NCBI RefSeq assembly: GCF_003697345.1
Contig: NZ_RFLY01000007.1
Location: forward strand, 109,111 to 173,110
Direction of reading: 5' to 3'
Source of the DNA: Solilutibacter pythonis
GTDB lineage: Bacteria; Pseudomonadota; Gammaproteobacteria; Xanthomonadales; Xanthomonadaceae
Length of the DNA: 64,000 nucleotides
Shown here: in pieces, positions 8,736-18,244 of the stretch
Numbering within the stretch: position 1 is the stretch's first letter
Layout of the letters: each line of letters opens with the position of its first letter
Made by a program: the position numbers and the translations under genes
The notes under the pieces: model-generated
Told to the model about the DNA's origin: nothing
What the model saw: the letters and a program-made list of their open reading frames with translations, nothing else
Database searches by the model: none

Positions 8736-9922
8736 GCCGCGCGTCCGAACAGCAGCGAGCAGTTGTTGCCGCCGAAACCGAAGGAATTGTTCATCGCGTA
8801 TCCAATGGGCTTTCGTTGCGCCTCGAAACGGATCTGCGGGCCGCAGGCGGGATCGGGCTCGGCGCTGTTGAGCGTGGCGGGCAGAAAGCCCCGCTCCAGC
8901 GCCAGGAGCGCGATCGCCGATTCGACGATTCCCGCCGCGCCCAGCGTGTGCCCGGTCCAGCCCTTGGTCGAACTGGCGTGCAAGGCGGCGGGGAACAGCG
9001 CCGCGACCGCCACCGCCTCGATACTGTCGTTGGCCGGCGTCGAGGTGCCGTGCAGGTTGAGATAGTCCAGCCGCGCGGCCGCGATGCCGCCGCGCGCCAA
9101 CGCATCGCGCATGGCGAGCTGGGCGCCCAATCCTTCGGGATGCGGCGACGACATGTGGTGGGCGTCGCTGGACTCGCCATAGCCGGCCAGCCGCAGCGCC
9201 GCCCACGGGTCGTCGCGTTCAAGCAGGGCGAAGCCGCCGGCCTCGCCGAGCGAAAGACCATCGCGGCGCGCATCGAACGGCCGGCATGGGTTGGCCGACA
9301 CCAATCCCAGCGCGTTGAAGCCGTAAAGCACGCTGCCACACAAGGTATCCACACCGCCGACCAGCGCGGCATCGACCAGCCCCGCATCGATCAGCCGCGC
9401 CGCCTGCGCGAACACCTTGGCGCTAGACGAACACGCGGTCGCCACCGTGATGCACGGCCCCCGCAACCCGGTCGCCGCCTGTAGGAAAGCGCCCAGCGAA
9501 TGCGGCGTGTGCACGCGCGGGCGGCGCAGATCGGCGGGGAAACGGCCATCCTCCAGGCGCGCATAGGCTTCCTCGGTGGCGCCGATGCTGGACGTGGACG
9601 TGCCCACCACCAGCGCGACGCGCCCGGCGCCGTATTTCTCCCGCGCCGCCGCCACAGCATCGGCCAGGCCATCCTGCGCCAACGCCAGCCAGGCCAGCCG
9701 GTTGTTGCGGCATTCCCATTCGGCGAATTCGTCCGGCAAGGCGGCATCCTCCAGCCCCGCCACCCGGCCGACCCAGGTCGGCAGCGGCGCGCCGCCGGCC
9801 AGCGGGCCGAAATCGTTGCGGCTCAGACCGCTGGCTTCATTGCGAAGGGCCGCGAGCTGGGCCTCGCGGCCGCGACCGAGCGCGGTGGTGGCGGTCCAGG
9901 CGCTGATGGCGAGCGGGCGCAT
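8732..9922 (-). CDS. Beta-ketoacyl-ACP synthase, catalytic (ApeO-like)
   Basis: The 396-residue protein is a complete FabF-type condensing enzyme. The active-site cysteine is C164 (TACSSSA), and the two histidines are H291 (NLHGTSTP) and H325 (GHTLGAAG). NSFGFGG near the C-terminus closes the active site. It would condense malonyl-ACP with the aryl or polyene primer. ATG 9922 is chosen as it begins the conserved domain; longer frames upstream have no family signal. It is the first gene of a four-gene - strand operon with overlaps of 4 bases at two of its three junctions and a 3-base gap at the other. Confidence 0.88.
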   Translation of the reverse strand: MRPLAISAWTATTALGRGREAQLAALRNEASGLSRNDFGPLAGGAPLPTWVGRVAGLEDAALPDEFAEWECRNNRLAWLALAQDGLADAVAAAREKYGAGRVALVVGTSTSSIGATEEAYARLEDGRFPADLRRPRVHTPHSLGAFLQAATGLRGPCITVATACSSSAKVFAQAARLIDAGLVDAALVGGVDTLCGSVLYGFNALGLVSANPCRPFDARRDGLSLGEAGGFALLERDDPWAALRLAGYGESSDAHHMSSPHPEGLGAQLAMRDALARGGIAAARLDYLNLHGTSTPANDSIEAVAVAALFPAALHASSTKGWTGHTLGAAGIVESAIALLALERGFLPATLNSAEPDPACGPQIRFEAQRKPIGYAMNNSFGFGGNNCSLLFGRAA

Positions 9923-9991
9923 CGGCGCGGGTGTTGCGATGGGACTGGCGGGCACAGGTTTTCCGGCTGGCGTTTGCCGCCGAAGTATAGC

Positions 9992-10013
9992 GACGGCCCT
10001 CCGGAGGGCCGTC
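9992..10013. promoter_or_regulatory. 22-bp perfect palindrome between divergent genes
   Basis: GACGGCCCTCC is directly followed by its exact reverse complement. It lies between the ketosynthase start (9922, - strand) and the YdcF-like start (10040, + strand), the likely site of both promoters. It could be an operator for a dimeric regulator or, if transcribed, a hairpin in either leader. No regulator gene is next to it. Confidence 0.55.
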
Positions 10014-10039
10014 ACGATCGCGGCATAATATTCAGCAAA

Positions 10040-10726
10040 ATGACCAGCCGCGCCGCCCACCGCATCTCCCTCCTGATCGACCGCGACGTGCTGCACGTCA
10101 GCGCGGTGGCGCTGGCCGCCTGCACGCTGAGCGCCGGCCTGGTCTATGCCGCCTACTTCACCCACGTTCTGCGGGTGGCGCGCCGCGCCGGCTGCCAACC
10201 GGCCGAAGCGCGCTGCGTGCTGCTGTTTGGCAAGCACGCGCCGGGCGGGCATATCGATGCCGATTTCGGCGCCCGCATCGAGCGCGCCGGACATCTGTGG
10301 AGCGCGCACGGGCCGGAACGCATCTTCCTGCTCGGCGGCGGCCCGGCCGGCCAGCGCAGCGAGGCCGAGATCGCCCAGGCCGCGCTGCTCGCCCGCGGCG
10401 GCGTGGACGCGGCACGGCTGCACTTGGAAAACCACTCGCGCGACACGCTGCAAAACCTACGCAACGCCCGCGCCCTGCTGCACGAAACCGCTCACCGCGG
10501 CCCGATCACCCTGGTCAGCAGCCGTTATCACCTCGCCCGCTGCGCGCTGTTCGCGCGCCAGTTGGGGCTGGAAGCCGAACTCTGCGCCGCCGAGGCGCAT
10601 TTTCAATGGTCGCCGCGCAACCTGTGGCGGCTGGCGGGCGAAGCGGGCTACGTCTGCCTGGTCGACATCGGCACACGCTGGGCGCGGCTGATCGGCTCGA
10701 AACGGATGCTCGAACGCGTGACCTGA
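10040..10726 (+). CDS. YdcF/SanA-like DUF218 membrane-anchored protein
   Basis: Start is ATG 10040; the upstream open frame overlaps the divergent ketosynthase. The 228-residue protein has one N-terminal membrane helix (about 20-43), then a DUF218-type domain: CVLLFGKHAP, RIFLLGGGPAGQ, HLENHSRDTLQN and LVSSRYHLARC. The conserved E-x-x-S-x-(D/N)T-x-x-N motif is visible as ENHSRDTLQN. Family members act in envelope functions such as undecaprenol metabolism and vancomycin tolerance, but reactions are poorly known. The chain is periplasmic or cytoplasmic depending on helix orientation. Confidence 0.82.
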   Translation: MTSRAAHRISLLIDRDVLHVSAVALAACTLSAGLVYAAYFTHVLRVARRAGCQPAEARCVLLFGKHAPGGHIDADFGARIERAGHLWSAHGPERIFLLGGGPAGQRSEAEIAQAALLARGGVDAARLHLENHSRDTLQNLRNARALLHETAHRGPITLVSSRYHLARCALFARQLGLEAELCAAEAHFQWSPRNLWRLAGEAGYVCLVDIGTRWARLIGSKRMLERVT

Positions 10727-10794
10727 GGCGTCTGCACCGGCCCGGCGCAACGGGTAGCATCGCTCTCCACCGCTTCCATCCGACCAATGCCACG

Positions 10795-13131
10795 ATGCCG
10801 CTCCGCCCGACCATCGCCACCCTCGCCATGCTCACCCTCGCCTCGCCGATGAGCCACGCCCAGACCGCCCATGCCCCAAAACAACTGACCGAAGCCGACT
10901 ACGCCCGCGCCGAGGCGATGCTGGCGCACAAGCTCGACCCGCTGGTGGATGGCGCGGCCAAATCGCTGAGCTGGCAACCGGGCAACCGCGTGCTGTGGGT
11001 GGAAACGCGCGCGGGCCAATCGCGCCTGAGGGGCTTCGATGCGGCCAATGGCCGGGCGCTTCCCGCCATCGATCACGCATCGCTGGCCGAGGCGCTGGCC
11101 AAAGCCAGCGGCCAGCCGGTCGCCGCCGGCGAATTCGCCGGCAAGCTGCGCGAACTCCGCTTGGACGGAGACGACCTGCATTTTTCCTACGCCGGCGACG
11201 ACTACGCCTGCAAACGCGACGGCGCCTGCCTCAAGCAAGAAAAACCGGCGCGAACGGACGGCGACGGCACGCCGGTGAAATCGCCCGACGGCAAGCGCGA
11301 AGTATTCATCCGTGGTTGGAACCTATGGCTGCGCGACATCGCCAGCGGCGCCGAAACGCCGCTGACCCGCGACGGTGCGAAGGACTACGGCTACGCCACC
11401 GACAACGCCGGCTGGGTACACAGCGACAGGGCGATCGTGGCGTGGTCGCCAGGCTCGGACAAGATCGCCACCTTCCGCCACGACGGCCGCCGGGTGAACA
11501 CCATGACCATGGTCGGCACGAATGTCGGCGCGCCGGAGGCACGGCAATGGAAATACCCGTTCGCCGGCGACGAGCACGTCTTCATGATCGAACGAGTGGT
11601 GATCGACCTGGCCGGGCGGACGCCGCGCGTCGTCCGCCTGCGGATGCCGGCGGATTTCCACCGCTCCACCAGTTGCGACCACGTCAGCTGCAACGGCGGC
11701 TGGGAAGACGTGCAATGGGCGAAGGACGGCCGGTCGCTGGCCTTCGTCAGCACCGATCGCGGTCATAAGTCGGCGCAACTACGGGTGGCCGATGCGGCCA
11801 CCGGCCAGGTACGCGACGTGTATCTGGAAACGGTCGAAACCCAGTTCGAGAGCGGCATCGGTGGCGTGGTGAACTGGCGCTGGTTGCCGGAATCCAACGA
11901 ATTCCTGTGGTGGACGCAGAAATCGAACTGGGGCCACCTCTACCTGCACGACCTCGCCACCGGCCGCGAAAAACACGCCATCACCCGTGGCGACTGGAAC
12001 GTCAGCGAACTGCTCCGGCTGGATGAGGCGAGCCGCACGGTGTGGTTCCACGGCGTCGGCCGCGAACCGGGCCGCGATCCCTATTTCAAACATTTCTACA
12101 AGGCCAGCCTGGATGGCGGCGACGTGCGGCTGCTGACGCCCGAGGACGCCGACCACCGCGTGCAGATATCGGACGGCGGCGAATATTTCATCGACACTCA
12201 TTCCACCAGCGATTCGCCTCCCATCAGCGTGCTGAGGCGGATGAGCGACGGCGCGGAAACCGGGACGCTCGCGCGCGCCGACATCGCCCGGCTCAAGGCC
12301 GCCGGCTGGCGCGCGCCGGAAAAATTCACCGTCAAGGGCCGCGACGGCCGGACCGACGTGTACGGGATGATGTGGAAGCCCTCCCACTTCGACGCCAAGC
12401 GGAAGTACCCGATCGTCAACTACATCTACCCCGGCCCGCAGACCGGCTCGATCCGCACCCGCGGCTTCGCCACCGCGCAGATCGACCACCAGGCGCTGGC
12501 GGAATTGGGTTTCATCGTCGTCGCGATGGACGGCATGGGTACGCCCTGGCGCAGCAAGGCGTTCCAGGACGCCTACTACGGCCACATGATCGACAACACC
12601 CTGCCCGACCAAGTCGCGGGCATGAAACAACTGGCCGCACGGCACTCGTGGATCGACCTGGAACGCGCCGGCATCTGGGGCCATTCCGGCGGCGGCAACG
12701 CCACCGCCACCGCGATGTTCCAATACCCGGACTTCTTCAAAGTGGGCATCAGCGAGGCCGGCAACCACGACAACCTGAGCTACGAGGACGACTGGGCCGA
12801 GCGTTACCACGGCCTGATGGCGAAGAAGCCCGACGGCACCAGCAACTACACCGGCCAGGACAACGCCGCGCACGCCGCCAATCTCAAAGGCAAGCTATTC
12901 CTGATCCACGGCATGCTGGACGACAACGTGCCGGTGCAAAACACCCTGCTGGTGGTCGATGCGCTGACGAAAGCCAACAAGGATTTCGACCTGCTGCTGC
13001 TACCCCAGGCGCGCCACGGCTTCGGCCAGGATGGCTGGTACGTAATGCGCCGCCGCTGGGATTATTTCGTCCGGCACCTGCTGGGCGCGGAACCCCCGAA
13101 GCCATACGAAATCAAGCCACCGGCACCGTGA
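10795..13131 (+). CDS. Dipeptidyl peptidase IV-type S9 serine peptidase
   Basis: ATG 10795 gives 778 residues with a Sec signal peptide ending near SHAQT. The N-terminal beta-propeller (DPPIV_N) contains VWSPGSDKIATFR and repeated blade motifs. The C-terminal alpha/beta hydrolase has the catalytic triad S631 (GHSGGG), D709 (MLDDNVP) and H741 (ARHGFG), numbering almost equal to mammalian DPP4. It should cleave Xaa-Pro dipeptides from peptide N-termini in the periplasm or outside. A single gene, 68 bases after the YdcF-like gene. Confidence 0.92.
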   Translation: MPLRPTIATLAMLTLASPMSHAQTAHAPKQLTEADYARAEAMLAHKLDPLVDGAAKSLSWQPGNRVLWVETRAGQSRLRGFDAANGRALPAIDHASLAEALAKASGQPVAAGEFAGKLRELRLDGDDLHFSYAGDDYACKRDGACLKQEKPARTDGDGTPVKSPDGKREVFIRGWNLWLRDIASGAETPLTRDGAKDYGYATDNAGWVHSDRAIVAWSPGSDKIATFRHDGRRVNTMTMVGTNVGAPEARQWKYPFAGDEHVFMIERVVIDLAGRTPRVVRLRMPADFHRSTSCDHVSCNGGWEDVQWAKDGRSLAFVSTDRGHKSAQLRVADAATGQVRDVYLETVETQFESGIGGVVNWRWLPESNEFLWWTQKSNWGHLYLHDLATGREKHAITRGDWNVSELLRLDEASRTVWFHGVGREPGRDPYFKHFYKASLDGGDVRLLTPEDADHRVQISDGGEYFIDTHSTSDSPPISVLRRMSDGAETGTLARADIARLKAAGWRAPEKFTVKGRDGRTDVYGMMWKPSHFDAKRKYPIVNYIYPGPQTGSIRTRGFATAQIDHQALAELGFIVVAMDGMGTPWRSKAFQDAYYGHMIDNTLPDQVAGMKQLAARHSWIDLERAGIWGHSGGGNATATAMFQYPDFFKVGISEAGNHDNLSYEDDWAERYHGLMAKKPDGTSNYTGQDNAAHAANLKGKLFLIHGMLDDNVPVQNTLLVVDALTKANKDFDLLLLPQARHGFGQDGWYVMRRRWDYFVRHLLGAEPPKPYEIKPPAP

Positions 13132-13182
13132 ATCTCCCCCCGCCGCGCGCCACGCCGGGAAACCCCGGCATGGCCAACTCCC

Positions 13183-13371
13183 TCATGCCGCCACTTCCGC
13201 CCGCCCCGGCTTGAATTCCCGCGCGATCTTCCCACCCTGCATCACCAGCACCCGGTCGGCGCTGGCAATGGTTTCGGGCCGGTGCGCCACGATCACCTTG
13301 GTGACGTCCAAGCGCCTCACCGCTTCGTTCACCAGGTGTTCGTTGCTCACGTCCAGATGGCTGGTGGCGAG
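13183..13371 (-). pseudogene. Remnant of a peptide-exporter ABC ATPase (C-terminus)
   Basis: About 62 residues match the end of an ABC transporter nucleotide-binding domain of the CvaB/RaxB bacteriocin-exporter type: TSHLDVSNE (just after where the Walker B aspartate and glutamate should be), VIVAHRPETI with the H-loop histidine, and DRVLVMQGGKI. The preceding sequence no longer encodes the transporter, so Walker A, signature motif, membrane and peptidase domains are gone. It is a 3' fragment left by deletion or insertion. Confidence 0.75.
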
Positions 13372-13505
13372 TGCGGCCGTGGCGGCGAAACCGGTCATCA
13401 CCCACAAGGGGTTGCGCCAACGAGATGGCGCCCAGCCCGCTGCCGCGCTGGACGTCGTGGGCTTCTTGTCGAAAGAGAGGCTGTGCCATCCATGAACGAG
13501 TTGCG

Positions 13506-13545
13506 AAATAAAAATCCCCGTCCTGAGGGGCGAGGATTTTTATTT
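13506..13545. terminator. AT-rich hairpin with 12-bp perfect stem
   Basis: AAATAAAAATCC pairs with GGATTTTTATTT around a 16-base loop. The A and T tracts make it look like a bidirectional intrinsic terminator. It stands between the ABC remnant and the YqhA-like gene and is strikingly AT-rich for this genome. Confidence 0.75.
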
Positions 13546-13706
13546 ACGTATAAATCCGGCCTTGCTCCGGGTCGCCGAGGCCAATCGGGGCAGTCGCAGC
13601 ACCGCCGCTGGCGGGTCGATGCCGAAAGCCCGTGAGGGGCCCCGCCCGCTTTGCCATTTCATCCCGCCCCGTTACCCTGCGCGCTGCCCATACTCACGCA
13701 ATCCCC

Positions 13707-14264
13707 ATGTCCAACGCTCCCCAAACACCCGCCCATCTTGGCCCGTTGCCGCGCCTGATCTTTGCCTCGCGCTGGTTGCAGTTGCCGCTCTATCTCGGCC
13801 TGATCGCCACGCAGGTGGTCTACGTGTTCCTGTTCATGAAGGAGCTGTGGCACCTGGTGATGCACGCCACCGAAATGACCGAGCAGCTCATCATGCTGGC
13901 CGTGCTGGGCCTGATCGACGTGGTGATGATCTCCAACCTGCTGGTGATGGTGATCGTCGGCGGCTACGAGACCTTCGTCTCGCGCCTGCGCCTGGAAGGC
14001 CACCCCGACCAGCCCGAGTGGCTCAGCCACGTCAACGCCAGCGTGCTGAAGGTGAAACTGGCGATGGCGATCATCGGCATCTCCTCGATTCATCTGCTCA
14101 AGACGTTCATCGCCATCGGCAATCTGGGCGCGGCAGATTCGAACTACACCGTGCAAGGGGTCGTCTGGCAGACCATCATCCATTGCGTGTTCATCCTCTC
14201 GGCCATCGGCATCGCCTGGACCGACCGGCTGATGAACGCAGCGGCCAGCAAGCGCGCACATTGA
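13707..14264 (+). CDS. YqhA/UPF0114-family inner-membrane protein
   Basis: ATG 13707 gives 185 residues, the usual length of the TIGR00645/UPF0114 family; the in-frame ATG 75 bases upstream adds a non-conserved arginine-rich leader. Characteristic features are [14 protein letters not shown], the [21 protein letters not shown] segment and SIHLLKTFI. Three or four membrane helices are visible. The function of the family is unknown. It stands alone; the next gene is 511 bases away. Confidence 0.88.
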   Translation: MSNAPQTPAHLGPLPRLIFASRWLQLPLYLGLIATQVVYVFLFMKELWHLVMHATEMTEQLIMLAVLGLIDVVMISNLLVMVIVGGYETFVSRLRLEGHPDQPEWLSHVNASVLKVKLAMAIIGISSIHLLKTFIAIGNLGAADSNYTVQGVVWQTIIHCVFILSAIGIAWTDRLMNAAASKRAH

Positions 14265-14275
14265 GCGACTCCGGC

Positions 14276-14307
14276 GACCGCGCACCCGCCAGACGGGGTG
14301 CGCGGTC
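14276..14307. terminator. Strong GC hairpin after the YqhA-like gene
   Basis: GACCGCGCACCC pairs perfectly with GGGTGCGCGGTC around an 8-base loop, 12 bases after the stop codon. There is no T tract, so it may only act as an mRNA 3' end or as a factor-assisted terminator. Confidence 0.5.
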
Positions 14308-14775
14308 GAGCCTGGCCACGAATCCGCCCCCGCCGCCCGAGGGCCTGCACGCGCGATGCGAACTGACGGCGATCGCTCAAGCCGTGCGCGGACGATCATT
14401 GCCCGACAAGTCAGGAGAATCCGGCGTAACGGAATCGGCCCCCGTAGCCGAACACGCATCCCGCCATTCCCCGGGCAGCCGAACGCCTTCGAAACGCACC
14501 TCGCCCATCTCCGCGCCACGCGGCGGGTCCGCCCACACGCGCCCGCCAGTTCAACCGATGCCAGCGCCCAGGCGAAGCGGCTGCCGCGAAACCACGCCGA
14601 TGACGCCAGCGATCACATCCGCCACAGCCTGCCGGCCGGCGCCAGACAAGGCGGGCCATGGCAACTATGCGGCCTTGGCGAAAACGAACCGCCACCACGC
14701 CACCAGACACAGTATGCCGGCAACGCGCCGGGCACCACGCGCATCCAACCAGCACCGCCCACGTAGAATGCGGCG
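14308..14775. other. Gene-free stretch before the helicase gene
   Basis: About 470 bases with no reading frame that resembles a protein. It must hold the helicase promoter near its right end (TAGAATGCGGCG just before ATG 14776), but no convincing -35/-10 pair is visible. Confidence 0.5.
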
Positions 14776-16950
14776 ATGGATGTTTCCCACCTGCTCGACG
14801 GTCTCAATCCCGCCCAACGCGAAGCGGTAAGCGCGCCCCCCGCCCACACTTTGGTGCTGGCCGGGGCCGGCTCCGGCAAGACCCGCGTCCTCACCCACCG
14901 CATCGCCTGGCTCAACGAAGTCCACAACGTGCCGGCGCACGGCATCTTCGCCGTGACCTTCACCAACAAAGCCGCCGGCGAGATGCGCCATCGCGCCGAA
15001 ACGCTGCTGCGCCATGGCGCGCGCGGGATGTGGATCGGCACCTTCCACGGCCTCGCCCACCGCCTGCTGCGCCTGCACTGGCGGGACGCGAAGTTGCCCG
15101 AAGGCTTCCAGATCCTCGACAGCGACGACCAGCTCCGGCTGGTCAAACGCGTGGTGCAGCAGTTGGAATTCGACGAAGCACGCTTCCCGCCCCGACAAAT
15201 CGTGTGGTGGATCAACGCGCAGAAGGACGAGGGCCGCCGCCCGCAACACATCCAGCCCGCCGGCGACGAATGGAGCCAGGTGATGCTGAAGACCTACGCG
15301 CTCTACCAGGAGCGTTGCGACAACGCCGGGCTGGTCGATTTCGCCGAAATCCTGCTGCGCGCGCTGGAACTCCTGCGTGACACACCGGCCCTGCTGGCCC
15401 ATTACCGCCAACGCTTCGGCGAACTTCTGATCGACGAATTCCAGGACACCAACGCCATCCAGTACGGCTTCGTGCGCCTGCTCGCCGGTGAGAGCGGCCA
15501 TGTTTTCGCGGTTGGCGACGACGACCAGGCGATCTACGGCTGGCGCGGCGCCAAGGTGGAGAACGTGCAGCATTTCCTGCGCGATTTTCCCGAAGTGAAA
15601 ACCATCCGGCTGGAACAGAACTACCGCTCCACCGCCAACATCCTCAACGCCGCCAACGCGGTGATCGCGCACAACCCGGAGCGGCTCGGCAAGCAGTTGT
15701 GGACCGACGCCGGCGACGGCGAAACGATCGATCTCTACGCCGCCTACAACGAGATCGACGAAGCGCGCTACGTCATCGAGCGCATCCGCCAATGGGTGAA
15801 CGAAGGCGGCAGTTGGAGCGAGGCGGCGATCCTCTACCGCAGCAACGCGCAATCGCGGATGTTCGAGGAAACCCTGCTGGCCGGGCAAATCCCATACCGC
15901 GTCTACGGCGGCATGCGCTTCTTCGAGCGCATGGAAATCAAGGACACGCTGGCCTATCTGCGCCTGGTCGCCTCGCGCGCGGACGACGCCGCCTTCGAGC
16001 GCGCGGTCAACACGCCCACCCGCGGTATCGGCGAGCGCACGCTGGACGAAGTACGACGCATCGCGCGCGGCGCCGGCGTGGCGCTATGGGAAGCGAGCAA
16101 GCTCGCCATGACCGGCGACACGCTGAACGCGCGGGCGAAGAACGCACTGGCCGGCTTCGCGCAGCTCATCGACCAACTGGCGGACGAAACCACGGAACTG
16201 CCGCTACAGGACAAGATCGACCATGTACTGGCGCGCTCCGGCCTGCGCGCGCATTACGAGAAGGCATCGAAGAACAGCCTCGATTCGCGCGTCGACAACC
16301 TGGACGAACTGGTGAGCGTGGCCTCGCGCTTCGTGCGCGGCGACGACGAGGACTCCGCGCAGCTCTCGGAGCTGGTCGCCTTCCTCGCCTATGCCGCCCT
16401 GGAAGCCGGCGAAGGCCAGGCCGATGCCGGCGACGACGGCGTGCAACTGATGACCCTGCACAGCGCCAAGGGGCTGGAGTTTCCGCTGGTGTTCCTGGTC
16501 GGCCTGGAAGAAGGATTGTTTCCCAACGCGCGCAGCGTGGAGGAAAGCGGCCGGCTGGAGGAGGAACGCCGGCTGGCTTATGTCGGCATCACCCGCGCAC
16601 GACAGAAGCTGGTGCTCTCGCATGCCGAAACACGTCGCCTGCATGGGCAGGACATGATCGGCCTGCCCTCGCGCTTCCTGCGCGAAATCCCACCGACGCT
16701 GATCCACGAAATCCGGCCGAAGGTGCAAGTGGCCCGCCCCTATCAATCGCCCGCGCGGCGCAACTACGGACATGCGCCAATCGAGTCGCCAGGCATCGCG
16801 CTGGGCGCCAACGTGCGCCATGCCAGCTTCGGGCTTGGCACCGTCACCGATATCGAAGGCAACGGCGCGCACGCGCGCGTGCAGGTGAACTTCGACCAGG
16901 CCGGCAGCAAATGGCTGGTACTGGCCTACGCCCACTTGCAGCCGGCGTAG
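14776..16950 (+). CDS. uvrD: UvrD/Rep superfamily 1 DNA helicase
   Basis: The 724-residue protein has all SF1A helicase motifs in order: GAGSGKTRVLTHR (Walker A, residues about 33-45), FTNKAAGEM, GTFHGLAHR, LLIDEFQDTN (DExx box), GDDDQAIYGWRGA, LEQNYRS, TLHSAKGLEFPLVFLVG and RLAYVGITRAR. The C-terminal tail with GANVRHASFGLGTV is the Tudor-like UvrD/PcrA end that contacts RNA polymerase. The length equals UvrD (about 720) rather than Rep. It unwinds DNA 3'-5' in nucleotide excision and mismatch repair. Confidence 0.93.
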   Translation: MDVSHLLDGLNPAQREAVSAPPAHTLVLAGAGSGKTRVLTHRIAWLNEVHNVPAHGIFAVTFTNKAAGEMRHRAETLLRHGARGMWIGTFHGLAHRLLRLHWRDAKLPEGFQILDSDDQLRLVKRVVQQLEFDEARFPPRQIVWWINAQKDEGRRPQHIQPAGDEWSQVMLKTYALYQERCDNAGLVDFAEILLRALELLRDTPALLAHYRQRFGELLIDEFQDTNAIQYGFVRLLAGESGHVFAVGDDDQAIYGWRGAKVENVQHFLRDFPEVKTIRLEQNYRSTANILNAANAVIAHNPERLGKQLWTDAGDGETIDLYAAYNEIDEARYVIERIRQWVNEGGSWSEAAILYRSNAQSRMFEETLLAGQIPYRVYGGMRFFERMEIKDTLAYLRLVASRADDAAFERAVNTPTRGIGERTLDEVRRIARGAGVALWEASKLAMTGDTLNARAKNALAGFAQLIDQLADETTELPLQDKIDHVLARSGLRAHYEKASKNSLDSRVDNLDELVSVASRFVRGDDEDSAQLSELVAFLAYAALEAGEGQADAGDDGVQLMTLHSAKGLEFPLVFLVGLEEGLFPNARSVEESGRLEEERRLAYVGITRARQKLVLSHAETRRLHGQDMIGLPSRFLREIPPTLIHEIRPKVQVARPYQSPARRNYGHAPIESPGIALGANVRHASFGLGTVTDIEGNGAHARVQVNFDQAGSKWLVLAYAHLQPA

Positions 16951-17109
16951 GCCGGCAGGCCCCGCCAGGTCGCGGCGCCGGTTCCCACCCCGGTGCCGCT
17001 CACAGTGGCGGTGCGGCGGCATGCCCCTGACACGCACCGAATCCTGGGCTGACGACGCCGGGCCTGCCCCGGTTGGAACCAATCACCGCAACCATCACGA
17101 ATTCCCGCC

Positions 17110-17850
17110 GTGCGCCGGAAGCATCCGCATCACGTCCACGAACAGGTAATACATGCGGCGGCGCCACAGGCGCGGATCGTGGCCGATCGGTTCTATATTC
17201 AACGGATAGCCAACGATGCGCTTGAGAAACTGCGCAAGCGCATCCGCAAGGATTTACCGACCCGACAGCGACTTAAACCGAAAGACGGGAAGCGCCCTTG
17301 CTCGGGCGACACCCGACTTGAGTGATCAACACATGGACGGCGCGTTGGAGCGATTCGCCAATTCCCGCAACCAAGGGAAACGCATCCACTCAAGGAGAGC
17401 GTTCTGTCAGTCCGCGGTCGGAAATCACATCCGCCACGGCTGCCGCCCGCGCGAAGTGGCAAGCCAATATCCCACCAAACCAGCGGCGACACCCCAAGAC
17501 CTGACCACCGCGGTGCGCAACTGGCATGACGTAATCTTCGCCCACTTCGAGCAGCCCATCACCCATGCCTATACTGAATCCATCCACCAGGGCCAGGGAC
17601 ATGAACCGCATGAGCCGGGGTTACAGCTTCGAGGTGCTTCGGGCGCATGCTCCACGACAAAAAAGCGCGCAAGGACGGAACGCTCATCGAAACCGTACTG
17701 ATCGATGACGACGGCCCGATGACCACGGATTTCATATTCCAGCGGATGACCACGTCAGCGATGCGCAAGAAGAAGGTCATGCGCACAGTCGAATACGACT
17801 CCCATCTCCCGACGTTGCCACGACGGCTCGAAGCCGGGCACTTCGAATAG
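17110..17850 (+). pseudogene. Decayed ISL3-family transposase
   Basis: Fragments of one ISL3 transposase occur in changing frames along this stretch. At 17170-17285 is RIVADRFYIQRIANDALEK, the DRFH-type motif. At about 17508-17580 is VRNWHDVIFAHFEQPITH with AYTESI, carrying the last catalytic acid region. At 17601 a third frame reads MNRMSRGYSFEVLRA, and from about 17647 a fourth reads MLHDKKARKDGTLIETVL and on to the end at 17850. At least three frameshifts plus a missing N-terminal half show it is dead. Its 3' end is duplicated 615 bases downstream. Confidence 0.8.
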
Positions 17851-17893
17851 CCCATTCGCACAAGTCCCAAACGTCCGCACGAAGGAACCCCAC

Positions 17894-18244
17894 ATGCCAT
17901 CACGCCCTTCACCACCCGTGCCGCAAAAACTCCGCGAGATGCTCAAGGACTATCCGGGGCACATCGAACGCCTACAGGACGTGCTGGATTCGATGCTTGC
18001 CAAGCCTTCACACGGTGTCGATCCCTTCAATCGTGCGATCTGGAAGCTTGAAGGTCGATTGGAAACCTTCATCTCAGAAGCCCGTGCGGAACTGAAAGCC
18101 GCCGAGGCCAGCGGTGACCCGGTGGCGATCGAGCGGGCGAAGGCAAAAGAACTACTGATGGGGCGCGCCAGTTCCAAGGGGCGCTGGATCGGTGATGATG
18201 ACCTGTGGCGCTATTTCCAGCCTAACCAGGGAGCATTCGAATGA
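17894..18244 (+). CDS. Candidate immunity protein, copy 1
   Basis: A soluble 116-residue protein without signal peptide or membrane helix; it begins MPSRP and contains MLKDYPGHIERLQ, a central segment unlike copy 2, and RLETFISEARAELKAAEA, a helical acidic region. Ends GAFE, with its stop codon overlapping the start of a broken toxin gene (ATGA). Gene order (small gene directly before a zeta-type toxin, coupled by ATGA) and presence of a diverged twin point to an antitoxin or immunity role. I know no named family; an unrelated role is possible. Confidence 0.72.
   Translation: MPSRPSPPVPQKLREMLKDYPGHIERLQDVLDSMLAKPSHGVDPFNRAIWKLEGRLETFISEARAELKAAEASGDPVAIERAKAKELLMGRASSKGRWIGDDDLWRYFQPNQGAFE

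Noticed and set aside
11779..12873. Open frame of 364 codons opposite the DPP IV gene
   Set aside because: Antisense shadow; no start signal or protein-like composition.
14308..14775. Small genes in the gap before the helicase
   Set aside because: Open frames on both strands are rich in Arg/Pro/Ala of GC-shadow type, without start signals or motifs.
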